From Achromobacter deleyi (lineage in GTDB: Bacteria > Pseudomonadota > Gammaproteobacteria > Burkholderiales > Burkholderiaceae_B): a stretch of 64,000 bases of DNA. Position numbers and translations under genes: made by a program. Below the pieces are notes generated by a model. It made no database searches. It saw nothing but the letters and a program-made list of their open reading frames with translations, and was not told the origin of the DNA. The DNA lies in the NCBI RefSeq assembly GCF_902859705.1, contig NZ_CADIJO010000002.1:62001-126000 (forward strand), read 5' to 3'. The number at the start of each line of letters is the position of its first letter. Position 1 is the first letter of the stretch. Shown here piece by piece: positions 8,426 through 19,672 of this stretch.

Positions 8426-9319
8426 ATGAACACATTCAGCCGTCATCGCATCCGGCCCGCGGCCACCAGCGTCAGCGTCTGGACGCTGGCGGTGCTGGTC
8501 GCCTGCCTGGGCCTGCATCAGCTGTGGGTCTACTTCGACGCGAACGCGCCGCATGTGGCGGACGCGCTGCTGGGCGGCATGGTCGCCGCCGGCGCCACTG
8601 CGGCCGGCACGCTGCCCATCCTTTTCGCGCGCACCATTCCCCAGAAAATGCAGGACAGCATGTTCGGCTTCGGCGCGGGCGTGATGCTGGCGGCCAGCGC
8701 GTTCTCGCTGGTGGCCCCGGGCATCGCGGCGGCCGAGTCACAGGGCGCCGGCCCCTGGGGCGCCGGGCTGACCGTCGGCGCGGCCATCCTGCTGGGCGCG
8801 GCCGCGCTGCTGCTGATGGATCGGCTGCTGCCGCATGAACACTTCATCAAGGGCCGCGAGGGCATCGAGGCGCACCGGCTGCGCCGTACCTGGCTGTTCG
8901 TCTTCGCCATCACCCTGCACAACCTGCCTGAGGGCCTGGCCATCGGCGTGGGCTACGCGGGCAACGATCCGGTGCGCGGCACCGCGCTGGCCACCGGCAT
9001 CGCCATCCAGGACATTCCCGAAGGGCTGGTGGTGGCCGTGGCGTTGATCGCAGCCGGCTACAAGCGCTCGTTCGCGGTTGCGCTGGGTATGCTGTCCGGC
9101 CTGGTCGAGCCGATCGGCGCCGTGCTGGGCGCGGCGGTCGTGGGCTGGTCGGCGGCCATGTTGCCCTGGGGCCTGGGGTTCGCGGCGGGCGCGATGCTGT
9201 TCGTGATCAGCCACGAGATCATTCCCGAATCGCACCGCAAGGGGCACGAGGTCTACGCCACCTGCGGGCTGATGCTGGGCTTTGTGCTGATGATGCTGCT
9301 GGATACTGCGCTGGGCTAG
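8426..9319 (+). CDS. ZIP-family (GufA type) divalent metal transporter
   Basis: An inner-membrane protein of 297 residues that moves zinc, iron or related divalent metals. Eight membrane helices are expected. The metal site motifs are intact: HNLPEG in TM4, QDIPEG in TM5 and SHEIIPE in TM6, matching the binuclear centre known from the Bordetella bronchiseptica ZIP structure, which this sequence closely resembles. A cytosolic loop [10 protein letters not shown] precedes TM4. I chose the ATG at 8426, preceded by a G-rich ribosome site, because the longer frame would begin inside sodA. Location 28 bp after sodA suggests cotranscription and a role in metal supply during oxidative or iron stress. 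Confidence 0.9.
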   Translation: MNTFSRHRIRPAATSVSVWTLAVLVACLGLHQLWVYFDANAPHVADALLGGMVAAGATAAGTLPILFARTIPQKMQDSMFGFGAGVMLAASAFSLVAPGIAAAESQGAGPWGAGLTVGAAILLGAAALLLMDRLLPHEHFIKGREGIEAHRLRRTWLFVFAITLHNLPEGLAIGVGYAGNDPVRGTALATGIAIQDIPEGLVVAVALIAAGYKRSFAVALGMLSGLVEPIGAVLGAAVVGWSAAMLPWGLGFAAGAMLFVISHEIIPESHRKGHEVYATCGLMLGFVLMMLLDTALG

Positions 9320-9512
9320 GGGCCGGGAAGGGGTTGCACGCCGGGGTTGCGAGCCGGGGTTGCCGGCCGCGCGGCGCTGGGCGAAGCGCGCGTTTCGCGG
9401 TATGCTTTCGCCGCTGTCACGCATGTTGCGGGAGAGAGCGGCTGCCAAGTGCGGCGGCCGCCGCCGAAGGCGCAATTCGCCCGGAATCGCTCAGGTATCC
9501 CATACCGCACAT

Positions 9513-9553
9513 GTTTGCCCTGTCCCGGTTTTCGCCGTGCGGACGGGCAAAAC
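9513..9553 (+). promoter_or_regulatory. Hairpin immediately before the glycine aptamer
   Basis: GTTTGCCCTGTCC at 9513 pairs with GGACGGGCAAAAC ending at 9553, an imperfect stem with one bulge and a loop of about 15 bases. It ends 5 bp before the aptamer P1 stem. It may be part of the leader fold or a small upstream terminator; there is no T tract. Apart from this and the aptamer, the 440-bp gap between the ZIP gene and gcvT shows no gene. Confidence 0.4.
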
Positions 9554-9557
9554 AGTA

Positions 9558-9664
9558 CTCTGGAGAGACCTGGCGCCGCTGCCCAATCAGGGACATAGCG
9601 CGCAGCCCAGGCGCCGAAGGTGCAAACCCGCCATGCGGGGCAACTCTCAGGCAAAAGGACAGAG
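9558..9664 (+). promoter_or_regulatory. Glycine riboswitch (single aptamer visible)
   Basis: The leader of gcvT holds the glycine aptamer. P1 is formed by CTCTG (9558-9562) and CAGAG (9660-9664). The conserved core is clear: GGAGAG at 9562-9567, GCGCCGAAGGTGCAA at 9611-9625, and the paired CTCTCAGGCAAAAGGACAG ending near 9662. Only one complete aptamer is seen; the downstream 95 bases before gcvT lack the repeat of these motifs, so it appears to be a singlet type. Such elements usually turn on glycine cleavage genes when glycine is abundant. The expression platform is expected between 9665 and 9759, where a GGGC/GCCC-rich fold is possible. Confidence 0.93.
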
Positions 9665-9759
9665 GGGCGGAAGATTCAGCCGTTGCGCGGGGGCACATCG
9701 CCCGTCCGCCAGCGGCATTCCGTAACCCTGGCACCGCTGCCGCTCCGGAGTACCCGCGC

Positions 9760-10860
9760 ATGTCCGCAACCCTCAAACGCACCCCGCTGGCCGACGAACA
9801 CATCGCCTCTGGCGCCCGCATGGTCGACTTCGGCGGCTGGGACATGCCCCTGGCCTACGGCTCGCAACTGGAAGAACACCACGCGGTGCGCCAGGATGCC
9901 GGCATGTTCGACGTCTCGCACATGCTCAACGCCGACGTCACCGGCCCGGATGCCTTCGCCTTCCTGCAGTACCTGGTGGCCAACGACGTGGCCAAGCTGA
10001 CGGTGCCGGGCAAGGCGCTCTATACCTGCATGCTGAACCCGCAGGGCGGCGTCATCGACGACCTGATCGTCTACTTCTTCGCCGCCGACCAATGGCGCGT
10101 GGTGGTCAATGCCGGCACGGCCGACAAGGACATGGCCTGGATGCAGCGCGTCAAGCAGGCCGGCAAGTTCGACGTCACCATCACGCCGCGCCGCGACCTG
10201 GCCATGATCGCCGTGCAGGGTCCCAATGCCCGCGCCAAGGTCTGGGCCGCGCGCCCCGCCTGGCAGGCCGCCAGCGAGCCGCTGACCCCGTTCGTGGCCG
10301 CCCGCATCGGCGACGACACCCTGGTGGCCCGTACCGGCTACACCGGCGAAGACGGTTTTGAAATCGTACTGCCCGCTTCCGAGGCCGTGCAGCTGTGGCG
10401 CGACCTGGTCGCCCAGGGCGTGCGTCCGGCGGGCCTGGGCGCGCGCGACACGCTGCGCCTGGAAGCCGGCATGAACCTGTATGGCCAGGACATGGACGAA
10501 CTGACCCAGCCGGGCGAAGCCGCCCTGACCTGGACGGTGTCCCTGAAAAACCCCGAGCGCCGCTTCATCGGCCGCGATGCGCTGGAACAATTCGCCACGC
10601 CCGCCGCCTTCGTCGGCCTGAAGCTGCAGGAACGCGGCGTCATGCGCGCCCACATGGCCGTGCGCACCGCGCAAGGCACGGGCGAGCTCACCAGCGGCAC
10701 CATGTCGCCCACGCTGGGCGTGTCCATCGGCTTTGCCCGCCTGCCGCAAGGCGTGGCCGTGGGCGACACGGTCGAGGTCGACATCCGCGGCAAGTGGGTG
10801 CCCGCCCTGGTCTGCAAACTGCCGTTTGTCCGTAACGGCAAAGCCGTCGAACACTCGTAA
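9760..10860 (+). CDS. gcvT: Glycine cleavage system T protein (aminomethyltransferase)
   Basis: Transfers the methylene group from the H-protein-bound aminomethyl arm to tetrahydrofolate, releasing ammonia and giving 5,10-methylene-THF. The 366-residue length equals that of other GcvT proteins. Recognisable segments include the early [14 protein letters not shown], the folate-site [13 protein letters not shown], and [21 protein letters not shown] followed by the C-terminal barrel. The ATG at 9760 is preceded by CCGGAG 9 bp upstream; the longer open frame runs into the riboswitch and is not coding. First gene of gcvT-gcvH-gcvP, under the glycine riboswitch. Confidence 0.97.
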   Translation: MSATLKRTPLADEHIASGARMVDFGGWDMPLAYGSQLEEHHAVRQDAGMFDVSHMLNADVTGPDAFAFLQYLVANDVAKLTVPGKALYTCMLNPQGGVIDDLIVYFFAADQWRVVVNAGTADKDMAWMQRVKQAGKFDVTITPRRDLAMIAVQGPNARAKVWAARPAWQAASEPLTPFVAARIGDDTLVARTGYTGEDGFEIVLPASEAVQLWRDLVAQGVRPAGLGARDTLRLEAGMNLYGQDMDELTQPGEAALTWTVSLKNPERRFIGRDALEQFATPAAFVGLKLQERGVMRAHMAVRTAQGTGELTSGTMSPTLGVSIGFARLPQGVAVGDTVEVDIRGKWVPALVCKLPFVRNGKAVEHS

Positions 10861-10956
10861 ACTCGAAGCTTCGCGCCGCAGGCCCCCCGTGGCGGGCGGG
10901 CCGCCGGCGCGAGGCGCGCAACACCATTCTTCTACCCGAATCCCTCAGGAGTTCCC

Positions 10957-11334
10957 ATGAGTCTGCCCACCGATCGCAAGTACACCCAGTCCCATGAATG
11001 GGTCAAAGCCGAAGGCGACGTGTTTGTCGTCGGCATCACCGATACCGCCCAGGACCAACTGGGCGACCTGGTCTTCGTCGGCGACGTCAAGGTCGGCGCC
11101 AAGCTGAACGCGGGCGAAACCGCCGGCGTGGTCGAGTCGGTCAAGGCCGCCTCCGACATCTACGCCCCGGTCGCGGGCGAGATCGTTGCGTTCAACGACG
11201 AACTCGAAAGCAACCCCAACCTGATCAACGAATCGGCCTTCACCGCCTGGATCTTCAAGATCAAGCCGGTCAACGCCGCCGATGCCGACAAGCTGCTGGA
11301 CGCTGCCGGCTACGAAGCCGTCGCCAACGGCTAA
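10957..11334 (+). CDS. gcvH: Glycine cleavage system H protein
   Basis: A 125-residue lipoyl carrier that shuttles the aminomethyl group between the P, T and L proteins. The lipoylation site is K63 in the motif [10 protein letters not shown], within the usual hammerhead lipoyl domain. The N-terminus [10 protein letters not shown] and the C-terminal WIFKIKPVN are also typical. CAGGAG lies just before the ATG. It stands 96 bp after gcvT and 97 bp before gcvP on the same strand. Confidence 0.98.
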   Translation: MSLPTDRKYTQSHEWVKAEGDVFVVGITDTAQDQLGDLVFVGDVKVGAKLNAGETAGVVESVKAASDIYAPVAGEIVAFNDELESNPNLINESAFTAWIFKIKPVNAADADKLLDAAGYEAVANG

Positions 11335-11431
11335 GCCTGTCCGGACGGGCGGCGGCGCCTGGCGCCGCGCCCGTCCGCAAGATGCATCACCGTTCGTCCC
11401 CCGACGACACCTGCTACCCCGAGATCCCTCC

Positions 11432-14305
<2,874 letters not shown>

Positions 14306-14354
14306 CGCGTCAGCGCTTGGGCCTGCCGCAAGGCGGGTCCGGCCGTGGTGCAAC

Positions 14355-14386
14355 AGCCCCTGCTTGAAAAAGCAGGGGCTTTTTTA
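14355..14386 (+). terminator. Intrinsic terminator of the gcvTHP operon
   Basis: A perfect 11-bp stem (AGCCCCTGCTT, 14355-14365, with AAGCAGGGGCT, 14370-14380), a GAAA tetraloop and a run of six T. It lies 50 bp after the gcvP stop. Confidence 0.93.
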
Positions 14387-14416
14387 CGGGAGGCCTGTAT
14401 TGCGTCGCCCGGATGC

Positions 14417-14446
14417 AAAAAGGGCCGCACGTTGCGTGCGGCCCTT
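14417..14446 (-). terminator. Intrinsic terminator of the DUF945 gene
   Basis: On the minus strand: a perfect 10-bp stem GGGCCGCACG / CGTGCGGCCC around a 3-base loop, followed by TTTTT (14421 down to 14417). It lies about 55 bp beyond the stop of the gene at 14500 and is back to back with the gcv terminator. Confidence 0.9.
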
Positions 14447-14499
14447 GGCTTGTCGTATCCGCCGCCGCACCTGGGGGCGGGCGGCTGGGAGCAAGTGGC

Positions 14500-16470
14500 T
14501 TACTTCGCCGGTGCGGCCGTCAAGGTCTTGGCGAAGTCTTCGGTGATGCTGAAGTACGTGTTGATCAGGATCTGCAGGTTGTTCTTGCCGATCCCGCCTT
14601 CCGCGTTCATGTCCATCTGCAGCACGGCCTGGTTCTTGTCGTCCAGGTAGGCACGGGTCCAGCGGTATTCGCGGTTCCAGGCGTTGATGGCTTTCAGCGA
14701 GGCGGGCTTCTTGGTGGCGTACGTGGCGGTCACGACCAGGTCGTAGCACTTCTCGGTGAAGTCATTGCACAGGAATTCCATGCGCAGGTCGGTGGCGCCG
14801 GTGCTGCCGGCGTCCAGGATCAGCACAGGGCCTTCGTCGCCGTCGGTCTTGCGCGTGGTGTAGCCCATGTCGTCGAGCATGCTGACGACCATGTCGACGT
14901 TGAATTCCTGCAGCGTCTCGCCGGCGGTGGCCGACGCGGTGTCGCCGTCCATCGACGTGGCGCCGACGGCGGGCTCGGACTCTTCTTCGTCGTCGTCCGT
15001 CATGCTCGGGTTCATGCCCACGGAGCCCAACAGGCCCGCGAACAGTTCGTCGGCGGGGATCTTCTTGCCGTTCAGGTCGCCCATGCCGTCGGCAAAGTGG
15101 AACTTGCCGACGATGTTGTCGCCTTCGTTCTTGCCCACGTTGAACATCTCGGCCATGCCGGACATGCTGCGCACGTTGTCGGCGGCTTCCTCGGCAGCCT
15201 TGTCGGCGGCCAGGCCTTCCTTCTTGACGGCGTACTGCACCATCAGGTCTTGCACCATCGGCTTGGAGATCACCAGGGTGGCGTCGATCTGCTTGATGGC
15301 CTTGACGATGATTTCCTGCGGCGTCAGGTCCTTGGCGTTCGGCGGGTTGGCCAGGTCCAGCGAGAACGTCAGCTTGCTTTCGCCCTTGGCGGTCTTCCAG
15401 CTGATCGGATCGATGCTGAACGACGGGTTGCCCGACAGCAGCTTGCCGGCGTTGTCCAGCAGCACCTGGAACTGTTCATCGTTCAGGCCTTCGTCGCGCG
15501 TATCGGCCATGTACTGGCGGATCAGCTGGTTGTAGGTGTCCGACAGCTGCTTGACCGCAGCGCCGTCCAGCTTGGCCAGCTTGATCACGGCCTGGGCATT
15601 GCCCAGCGCCACGTCGTTCACGATGATGTCGCCGCTTTGGTAGGCGGCCTGCACGTTGATGGTCTTGTCGTCTTCGGCGACCTTGACGGTGTAGCCGAAG
15701 TTGTCCAGGCTGAGCTTGACGTCGGCGTCAGGCTTGACGACCTCGGTGCGCTTGATCTTGAAGCCCGAATCGCCGACGGACAGGCCGAACTTGCCCATGC
15801 GGCTGTCGACGTCGATCGACAGGCCCGACAGCAGCAGCTTGATCGGGTCGTTGCCCTTGGTGCCGTCCACGGCCAGCGTGTCGGTCTGCGCGTGGGCGGT
15901 GACGCCCTGCAGGCTGCGGTCGAAGGCGCCGGTGATGGTCATGCCGCTGAAGTCGACCGAGTTGCCTTCGTGGGTGATCTTGACCGGCGCGATCTTCGAG
16001 GTCGACGCGGTGTTGCCGCCGAAGCTGACCACGGCGTCCGTGATCAGGGGCGAGACGTCTTTGGTCAACTCGAACACGGGCTTGACGTTGTCCGTCTTGG
16101 CCAGTTCGGCGTGGAAGAACGCCAGCTTGGGGGCGATGGCGCCGCGCGCCAGGGCGCTCTTGGGGAAGGGGCCGTGTTCGATCTTGGCATCGAATTCGAC
16201 CATGCCGTCAGGCATTTCCTGCGGGCTCTTGTCGTTCTTGACGAACGACAGGCCATAGCGGGCCTGGGTCGAGAATAGGCCGCGCTCGTATTTGATCTGG
16301 TCGATGCGCAGACCGAACAAAGGCGTGATCTTGGCCAGCTTTTCGTTGGTTTCGGCCAGGTGGCGCTGGGCGCTTTCTTCAATGCGCTTGCCGGTGTACC
16401 ACGTGGCGCCAACCCAGCTTCCCGCTCCCACTATGACCACGGCTAAGGTGATCGCTACGCTCTTTTTCAT
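14500..16470 (-). CDS. DUF945 (YdgA-like) envelope protein
   Basis: A 656-residue protein of the YdgA/DUF945 family. It has one N-terminal membrane anchor (MKKSVAITLAVVIVGAGSW, directly after a basic start) and then a long soluble region expected in the periplasm, with the family opening TGKRIEESAQRHLAETNEKL and repeated beta-strand-rich segments such as FDAKIEHGPFP. It is longer than E. coli YdgA (about 500 aa) because of extra material, including an acidic low-complexity stretch TDDDEEESEP near residue 490-500. Family function is unknown; a link to the envelope is inferred from the anchor. The start at 16470 gives the anchor at residue 1, where the longer frame would add 41 unrelated residues. 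It is monocistronic, with its own terminator. Confidence 0.85.
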   Translation of the reverse strand: MKKSVAITLAVVIVGAGSWVGATWYTGKRIEESAQRHLAETNEKLAKITPLFGLRIDQIKYERGLFSTQARYGLSFVKNDKSPQEMPDGMVEFDAKIEHGPFPKSALARGAIAPKLAFFHAELAKTDNVKPVFELTKDVSPLITDAVVSFGGNTASTSKIAPVKITHEGNSVDFSGMTITGAFDRSLQGVTAHAQTDTLAVDGTKGNDPIKLLLSGLSIDVDSRMGKFGLSVGDSGFKIKRTEVVKPDADVKLSLDNFGYTVKVAEDDKTINVQAAYQSGDIIVNDVALGNAQAVIKLAKLDGAAVKQLSDTYNQLIRQYMADTRDEGLNDEQFQVLLDNAGKLLSGNPSFSIDPISWKTAKGESKLTFSLDLANPPNAKDLTPQEIIVKAIKQIDATLVISKPMVQDLMVQYAVKKEGLAADKAAEEAADNVRSMSGMAEMFNVGKNEGDNIVGKFHFADGMGDLNGKKIPADELFAGLLGSVGMNPSMTDDDEEESEPAVGATSMDGDTASATAGETLQEFNVDMVVSMLDDMGYTTRKTDGDEGPVLILDAGSTGATDLRMEFLCNDFTEKCYDLVVTATYATKKPASLKAINAWNREYRWTRAYLDDKNQAVLQMDMNAEGGIGKNNLQILINTYFSITEDFAKTLTAAPAK

Positions 16471-16631
16471 CGTTTTGCTTTGTCGTTGATTATCGAGTCT
16501 GATCCGACCGCGGCCGTACGCCGTGAAACAGGCGGGCGGCGGCGATGTTGGATTCATCGCCCTGTAAGGACCGGGGCGAGTATAACGAGGCAAATCGCGT
16601 GCGGAGAGTGCGCCCAGTTACCGAAGATTTC

Positions 16632-16662
16632 AAAATGAAAGCCGGCGCCCTCGGGCGCCGGC
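16632..16662 (-). terminator. Intrinsic terminator of the catabolic directon
   Basis: On the minus strand a 9-bp GC stem (GCCGGCGCC, 16641-16649, with GGCGCCGGC, 16654-16662) is followed by TTTCATTTT. It lies 23 bp beyond the stop of the M81 gene at 16685, the last gene of the nine-gene minus-strand run. Confidence 0.75.
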
Positions 16663-16684
16663 CATATTGTCGACAAAACCGGTT

Positions 16685-18160
16685 TCAGAGCGGATCGAGC
16701 GGGTAGATGGGGCGCCGCACGTGCTTGAATTCCAGCTGGCCGTAGTCGGACGTGGTCACGCCCACCCCGGTGCATTCGATGACCTCGGTGGCCATGTCGG
16801 AAAAGCCTGCACGCCAGTGCACCCGGCTTTTCAGCACCACGTAGCGCTTTTGCAGCGGGTCGATGCCGGCCGACAGCAGGCAATTGATGTCGAAGGGCTC
16901 CTGGTGGCGCGAGACCACCACGATCTCGACCCGGCCCGTATCGATCACCACGGTCAGGCCGGTGTCGTTGCGCACGCCGCGATACATGGGGCCGCGGTTC
17001 AGGTAGACGCCGTCGAACACCAGCTTGACCCGTCCCGTGACCGTCAGCGGTTCGCTCGGCTGCTTGATGGCGGGCATCGGCACCTTGCCGCCCAGCGCCA
17101 GGGTGATCGTGCTGCCCACGCCGGCCGCGGCCGCCTCGCGGGCCGCCTGCGGGTCGCAGATCGCGTAGAAGACGACGTTGTCCAGTTCCTGGCGCAACAC
17201 TTCGGCCAATACAGCGGTGGTGTCCATGGTGCCGCCCGAACCGGTGTTGTCGAAGTGGTCCAGCAGTACGACCGGGCCGTGTTCGATCGCCTTGGCGCGG
17301 GTGATGGTGGGGGCCAGCGGTTCAGGGTGGAAGACCCACTTGGCGCGGTCGTTCCAGGCGCGTTCCAGCAGTTCGTCGCGGTATTGCTCGGCCTGGCCCA
17401 GGTTGCCGTCCGTACAGACCACGGCGCTCAGGCCGGCTTCGCGGATGTCCGCGTGCGGAAAGCCCACAAACACCGAGGCGGCCAGCACGCCGCCGGCCTC
17501 GAGCTGCTTGCAGCGTTCCTGCAGCGACTTGTTGGGTTCGGCATGGGTGCCCTGGCACATCACGTGCGGCAGCATCGGCTTGCTGGCCCAGGTCATGACC
17601 GGCTTGATCTCGCCCTTGAGCGTGCGCACGATGACGTTGGCGGCGCGCACGCCGGCCTCGCGGATATCGACGTGTGGGTAAGTATGAAAGCCGCTGATGA
17701 CGGTGGCGTGGTCGACGATGTCGGCATAGATGTTGGCGTGCATGTCCAGCGTCACGGCCACGGGCGTCTTGGGGTCGATCTCGCGCAACCGGCGCAAGAG
17801 GTCGCCTTCGGCGTCTTGCACGCCTTCGGCCACCATGGCGCCGTGCAGGTCCAGCAGGATGGCGTCGAAGCCGCCGCGCTTGACCTGGTCCAGCACCAGC
17901 TTGCACAGCGCTTCGTGCGTGTCGCTGCTGGCCGGCCCGCTGGGCCAGGATTCGGCGGCTACCGGCACCACGATCTCGGCGCCGACGCGCCGCGCCACTT
18001 CGATGTAGCCGCCCAGGCCGCTATCAGTGTTTTCGTAGGCGCGGATGGCGCGCTCGCCTTCGAGGATGTCAGGGGCGCCGCGGAAAAAACGCGACAGCGG
18101 GGTCGGCACGGGCGAAAAGGTGTTCGTCTCGTGCTTGATCATTGCCAGAAGCCAACGCAT
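16685..18160 (-). CDS. M81 family metallopeptidase (MlrC-like), copy 1
   Basis: A 491-residue cytosolic zinc hydrolase of the M81 family, whose best known member MlrC cleaves linearised microcystin tetrapeptide. The family N-terminus is visible as MIKHETNTFSP, followed by LLDLHGAMV and the DMHANIYADIV metal-site region; a histidine-rich GFHTYPHVDIREAG follows. The C-terminal domain opens DHFDNTGSGG. The ATG at 18160 is chosen because MRWLLAMIKHETNTF aligns with the family start; upstream codons in frame are not family-like. Last gene of the directon, 76 bp after the amidase. The natural substrate is unknown; a small peptide or amide delivered by the neighbouring ABC transporter is inferred. 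Confidence 0.88.
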   Translation of the reverse strand: MRWLLAMIKHETNTFSPVPTPLSRFFRGAPDILEGERAIRAYENTDSGLGGYIEVARRVGAEIVVPVAAESWPSGPASSDTHEALCKLVLDQVKRGGFDAILLDLHGAMVAEGVQDAEGDLLRRLREIDPKTPVAVTLDMHANIYADIVDHATVISGFHTYPHVDIREAGVRAANVIVRTLKGEIKPVMTWASKPMLPHVMCQGTHAEPNKSLQERCKQLEAGGVLAASVFVGFPHADIREAGLSAVVCTDGNLGQAEQYRDELLERAWNDRAKWVFHPEPLAPTITRAKAIEHGPVVLLDHFDNTGSGGTMDTTAVLAEVLRQELDNVVFYAICDPQAAREAAAAGVGSTITLALGGKVPMPAIKQPSEPLTVTGRVKLVFDGVYLNRGPMYRGVRNDTGLTVVIDTGRVEIVVVSRHQEPFDINCLLSAGIDPLQKRYVVLKSRVHWRAGFSDMATEVIECTGVGVTTSDYGQLEFKHVRRPIYPLDPL

Positions 18161-18236
18161 GGGGAGTCCTGTGGGTTGCCAAAGGGGAAAGACCGGAAAG
18201 CGGGCGGGCCGGCGGGAAGGCCGGCCCGGCAGGGAA

Positions 18237-19646
18237 TCAGGCTGTGCCGGGCGGCTGGGGCCACGGGTGCTGCGCCGGGCGCATGCGTTCCCAGGCGTGT
18301 GCCACGCGCAGCACGCCCAGGTCGTCAAAGCGCGCGCCCGCAATCTGCAGGCCGATGGGCAGGCCGGCGCGGGTGTAGCCGCAATTGACCGACGCGGCCG
18401 GTTGCTCGCTCATGTTGTAGGGCAGGGTGTAGCCAATATGGTGCATGGTGGTGGCCACTTCGTTGGTGGGCGCGGCCCATTCGGCGTTGTAGGCCACCAC
18501 GGGGGCTACGGGCGACAGCACGTAGTCGTAGGGGGCGCATGCGGCCACGGTCTTGGCGCGCACATTCAGGGTGTCGTAGTAGCTGCGGAACACGGCTTCG
18601 CCGGATTGGCCGCCGCCGCTTTCGGCCCACGTGCGGATGAACGGCAGGATCTTGGCGCGGCGCGCCTCGGGCAGCGCGCCCAGGTCGATGGCCGAGCGGG
18701 TGCGCCAGAAGCGGTCGACGCCGTCCAGCATGTCGGGCGTCATCCAGGGATTCATGGGCGTGACGATGGCGCCGGCGGCCTCGAACAGGCGGGCAGCCGC
18801 CTCGACGGCCTGGCGGATTTCCGGGTCCAGCGGCAGGCCGCAACCGGCGTCCAGCAACAGGCCGATGCGCAGCCCGCGTACATCCTGGGTCAGGTTGAGC
18901 CAATCGAAATCCTGGAACGGCAGGCTCATGTGGTCGCGCACGTCGGGCTGCGACAGCACGCCCATCATCAGCGCGGCGTCGGTGATGGTGCGGGTCATGG
19001 GGCCGGCGCAGCGGCCCATGAACGGCGGGTCGATGGGAATGCGGCCCAGGCTGGGCTTGAGCGTGGCGATGCCGCACCAGGCGGCCGGCAGGCGCACCGA
19101 GCCGCCGATGTCCGTGCCGATGTGCAGCGGACCATAGCCGGCGGCGGCCGCCGCGCCCGCCCCGGCGCTGGAGCCGCCGGGGTTCTTGGTGACGTCCCAG
19201 GGGTTGCGCGTCAGTTCGTGAAAGCTCGACAGGCCCGATGACAGCATGCCGTAGTCGGGCATGGTGGTCTTGCCCAGCACGACCGCGCCGGCTTCGCGCA
19301 TGCGGGCCGCGGGCGGGGCGTCCGCCGTGGCGGGCGTCAAATCCGTGGCGGCGGTGCCCAGCGGCACCGGCACGCCGCGGGTGGCGATGTTTTCCTTGAT
19401 GGTGGCGGGCACGCCATCCAGCGTGTAGCCGCCGCAGACCTGGGGCTCGCCCTTCATCCAGCGCGCTTCCGAGGCGCGGGCCTGGGTCAACGCCTGTTCC
19501 GGGTCCAACGCGTAGGTAGCGCGGATGTGCGGTTCCCAGCGCTCGATATGGTCAAGCACCGAACGCGTCGCCTCGACGGGCGACAGCGTCTTGTTGCGGT
19601 AGGCCGAGAGCAGTTCCTGGGCCGAGAGTTCGTGCGGTTGCGGCAT
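18237..19646 (-). CDS. Amidase-signature family amidohydrolase
   Basis: A 469-residue hydrolase of amides with the Ser-cisSer-Lys triad. The catalytic Lys is about K84 in ATIKENIATR; the Gly/Ser-rich signature NPGGSSAGAGAAAAAG supplies the cis-Ser at about S159; the nucleophile is about S183 in GTDIGGSVRLPAAW. Length fits the family. Members include acylamidases, pantothenase and Asp/Glu-tRNA amidotransferase subunit A; no GatB or GatC neighbour is present, so a catabolic role is more likely. It is 26 bp after the ABC ATPase gene and just before the M81 gene. Substrate unknown. Confidence 0.9.
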   Translation of the reverse strand: MPQPHELSAQELLSAYRNKTLSPVEATRSVLDHIERWEPHIRATYALDPEQALTQARASEARWMKGEPQVCGGYTLDGVPATIKENIATRGVPVPLGTAATDLTPATADAPPAARMREAGAVVLGKTTMPDYGMLSSGLSSFHELTRNPWDVTKNPGGSSAGAGAAAAAGYGPLHIGTDIGGSVRLPAAWCGIATLKPSLGRIPIDPPFMGRCAGPMTRTITDAALMMGVLSQPDVRDHMSLPFQDFDWLNLTQDVRGLRIGLLLDAGCGLPLDPEIRQAVEAAARLFEAAGAIVTPMNPWMTPDMLDGVDRFWRTRSAIDLGALPEARRAKILPFIRTWAESGGGQSGEAVFRSYYDTLNVRAKTVAACAPYDYVLSPVAPVVAYNAEWAAPTNEVATTMHHIGYTLPYNMSEQPAASVNCGYTRAGLPIGLQIAGARFDDLGVLRVAHAWERMRPAQHPWPQPPGTA

Positions 19647-19672
19647 GGCGGATTCCAGTGGATGAGGGCGCG

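Noticed and set aside
9665..9759. Second aptamer of a tandem glycine riboswitch
   Set aside because: The conserved GGAGAG, GCCGAAGG and CAGGCAAAAGGAC elements are not repeated here, so only one aptamer is called.
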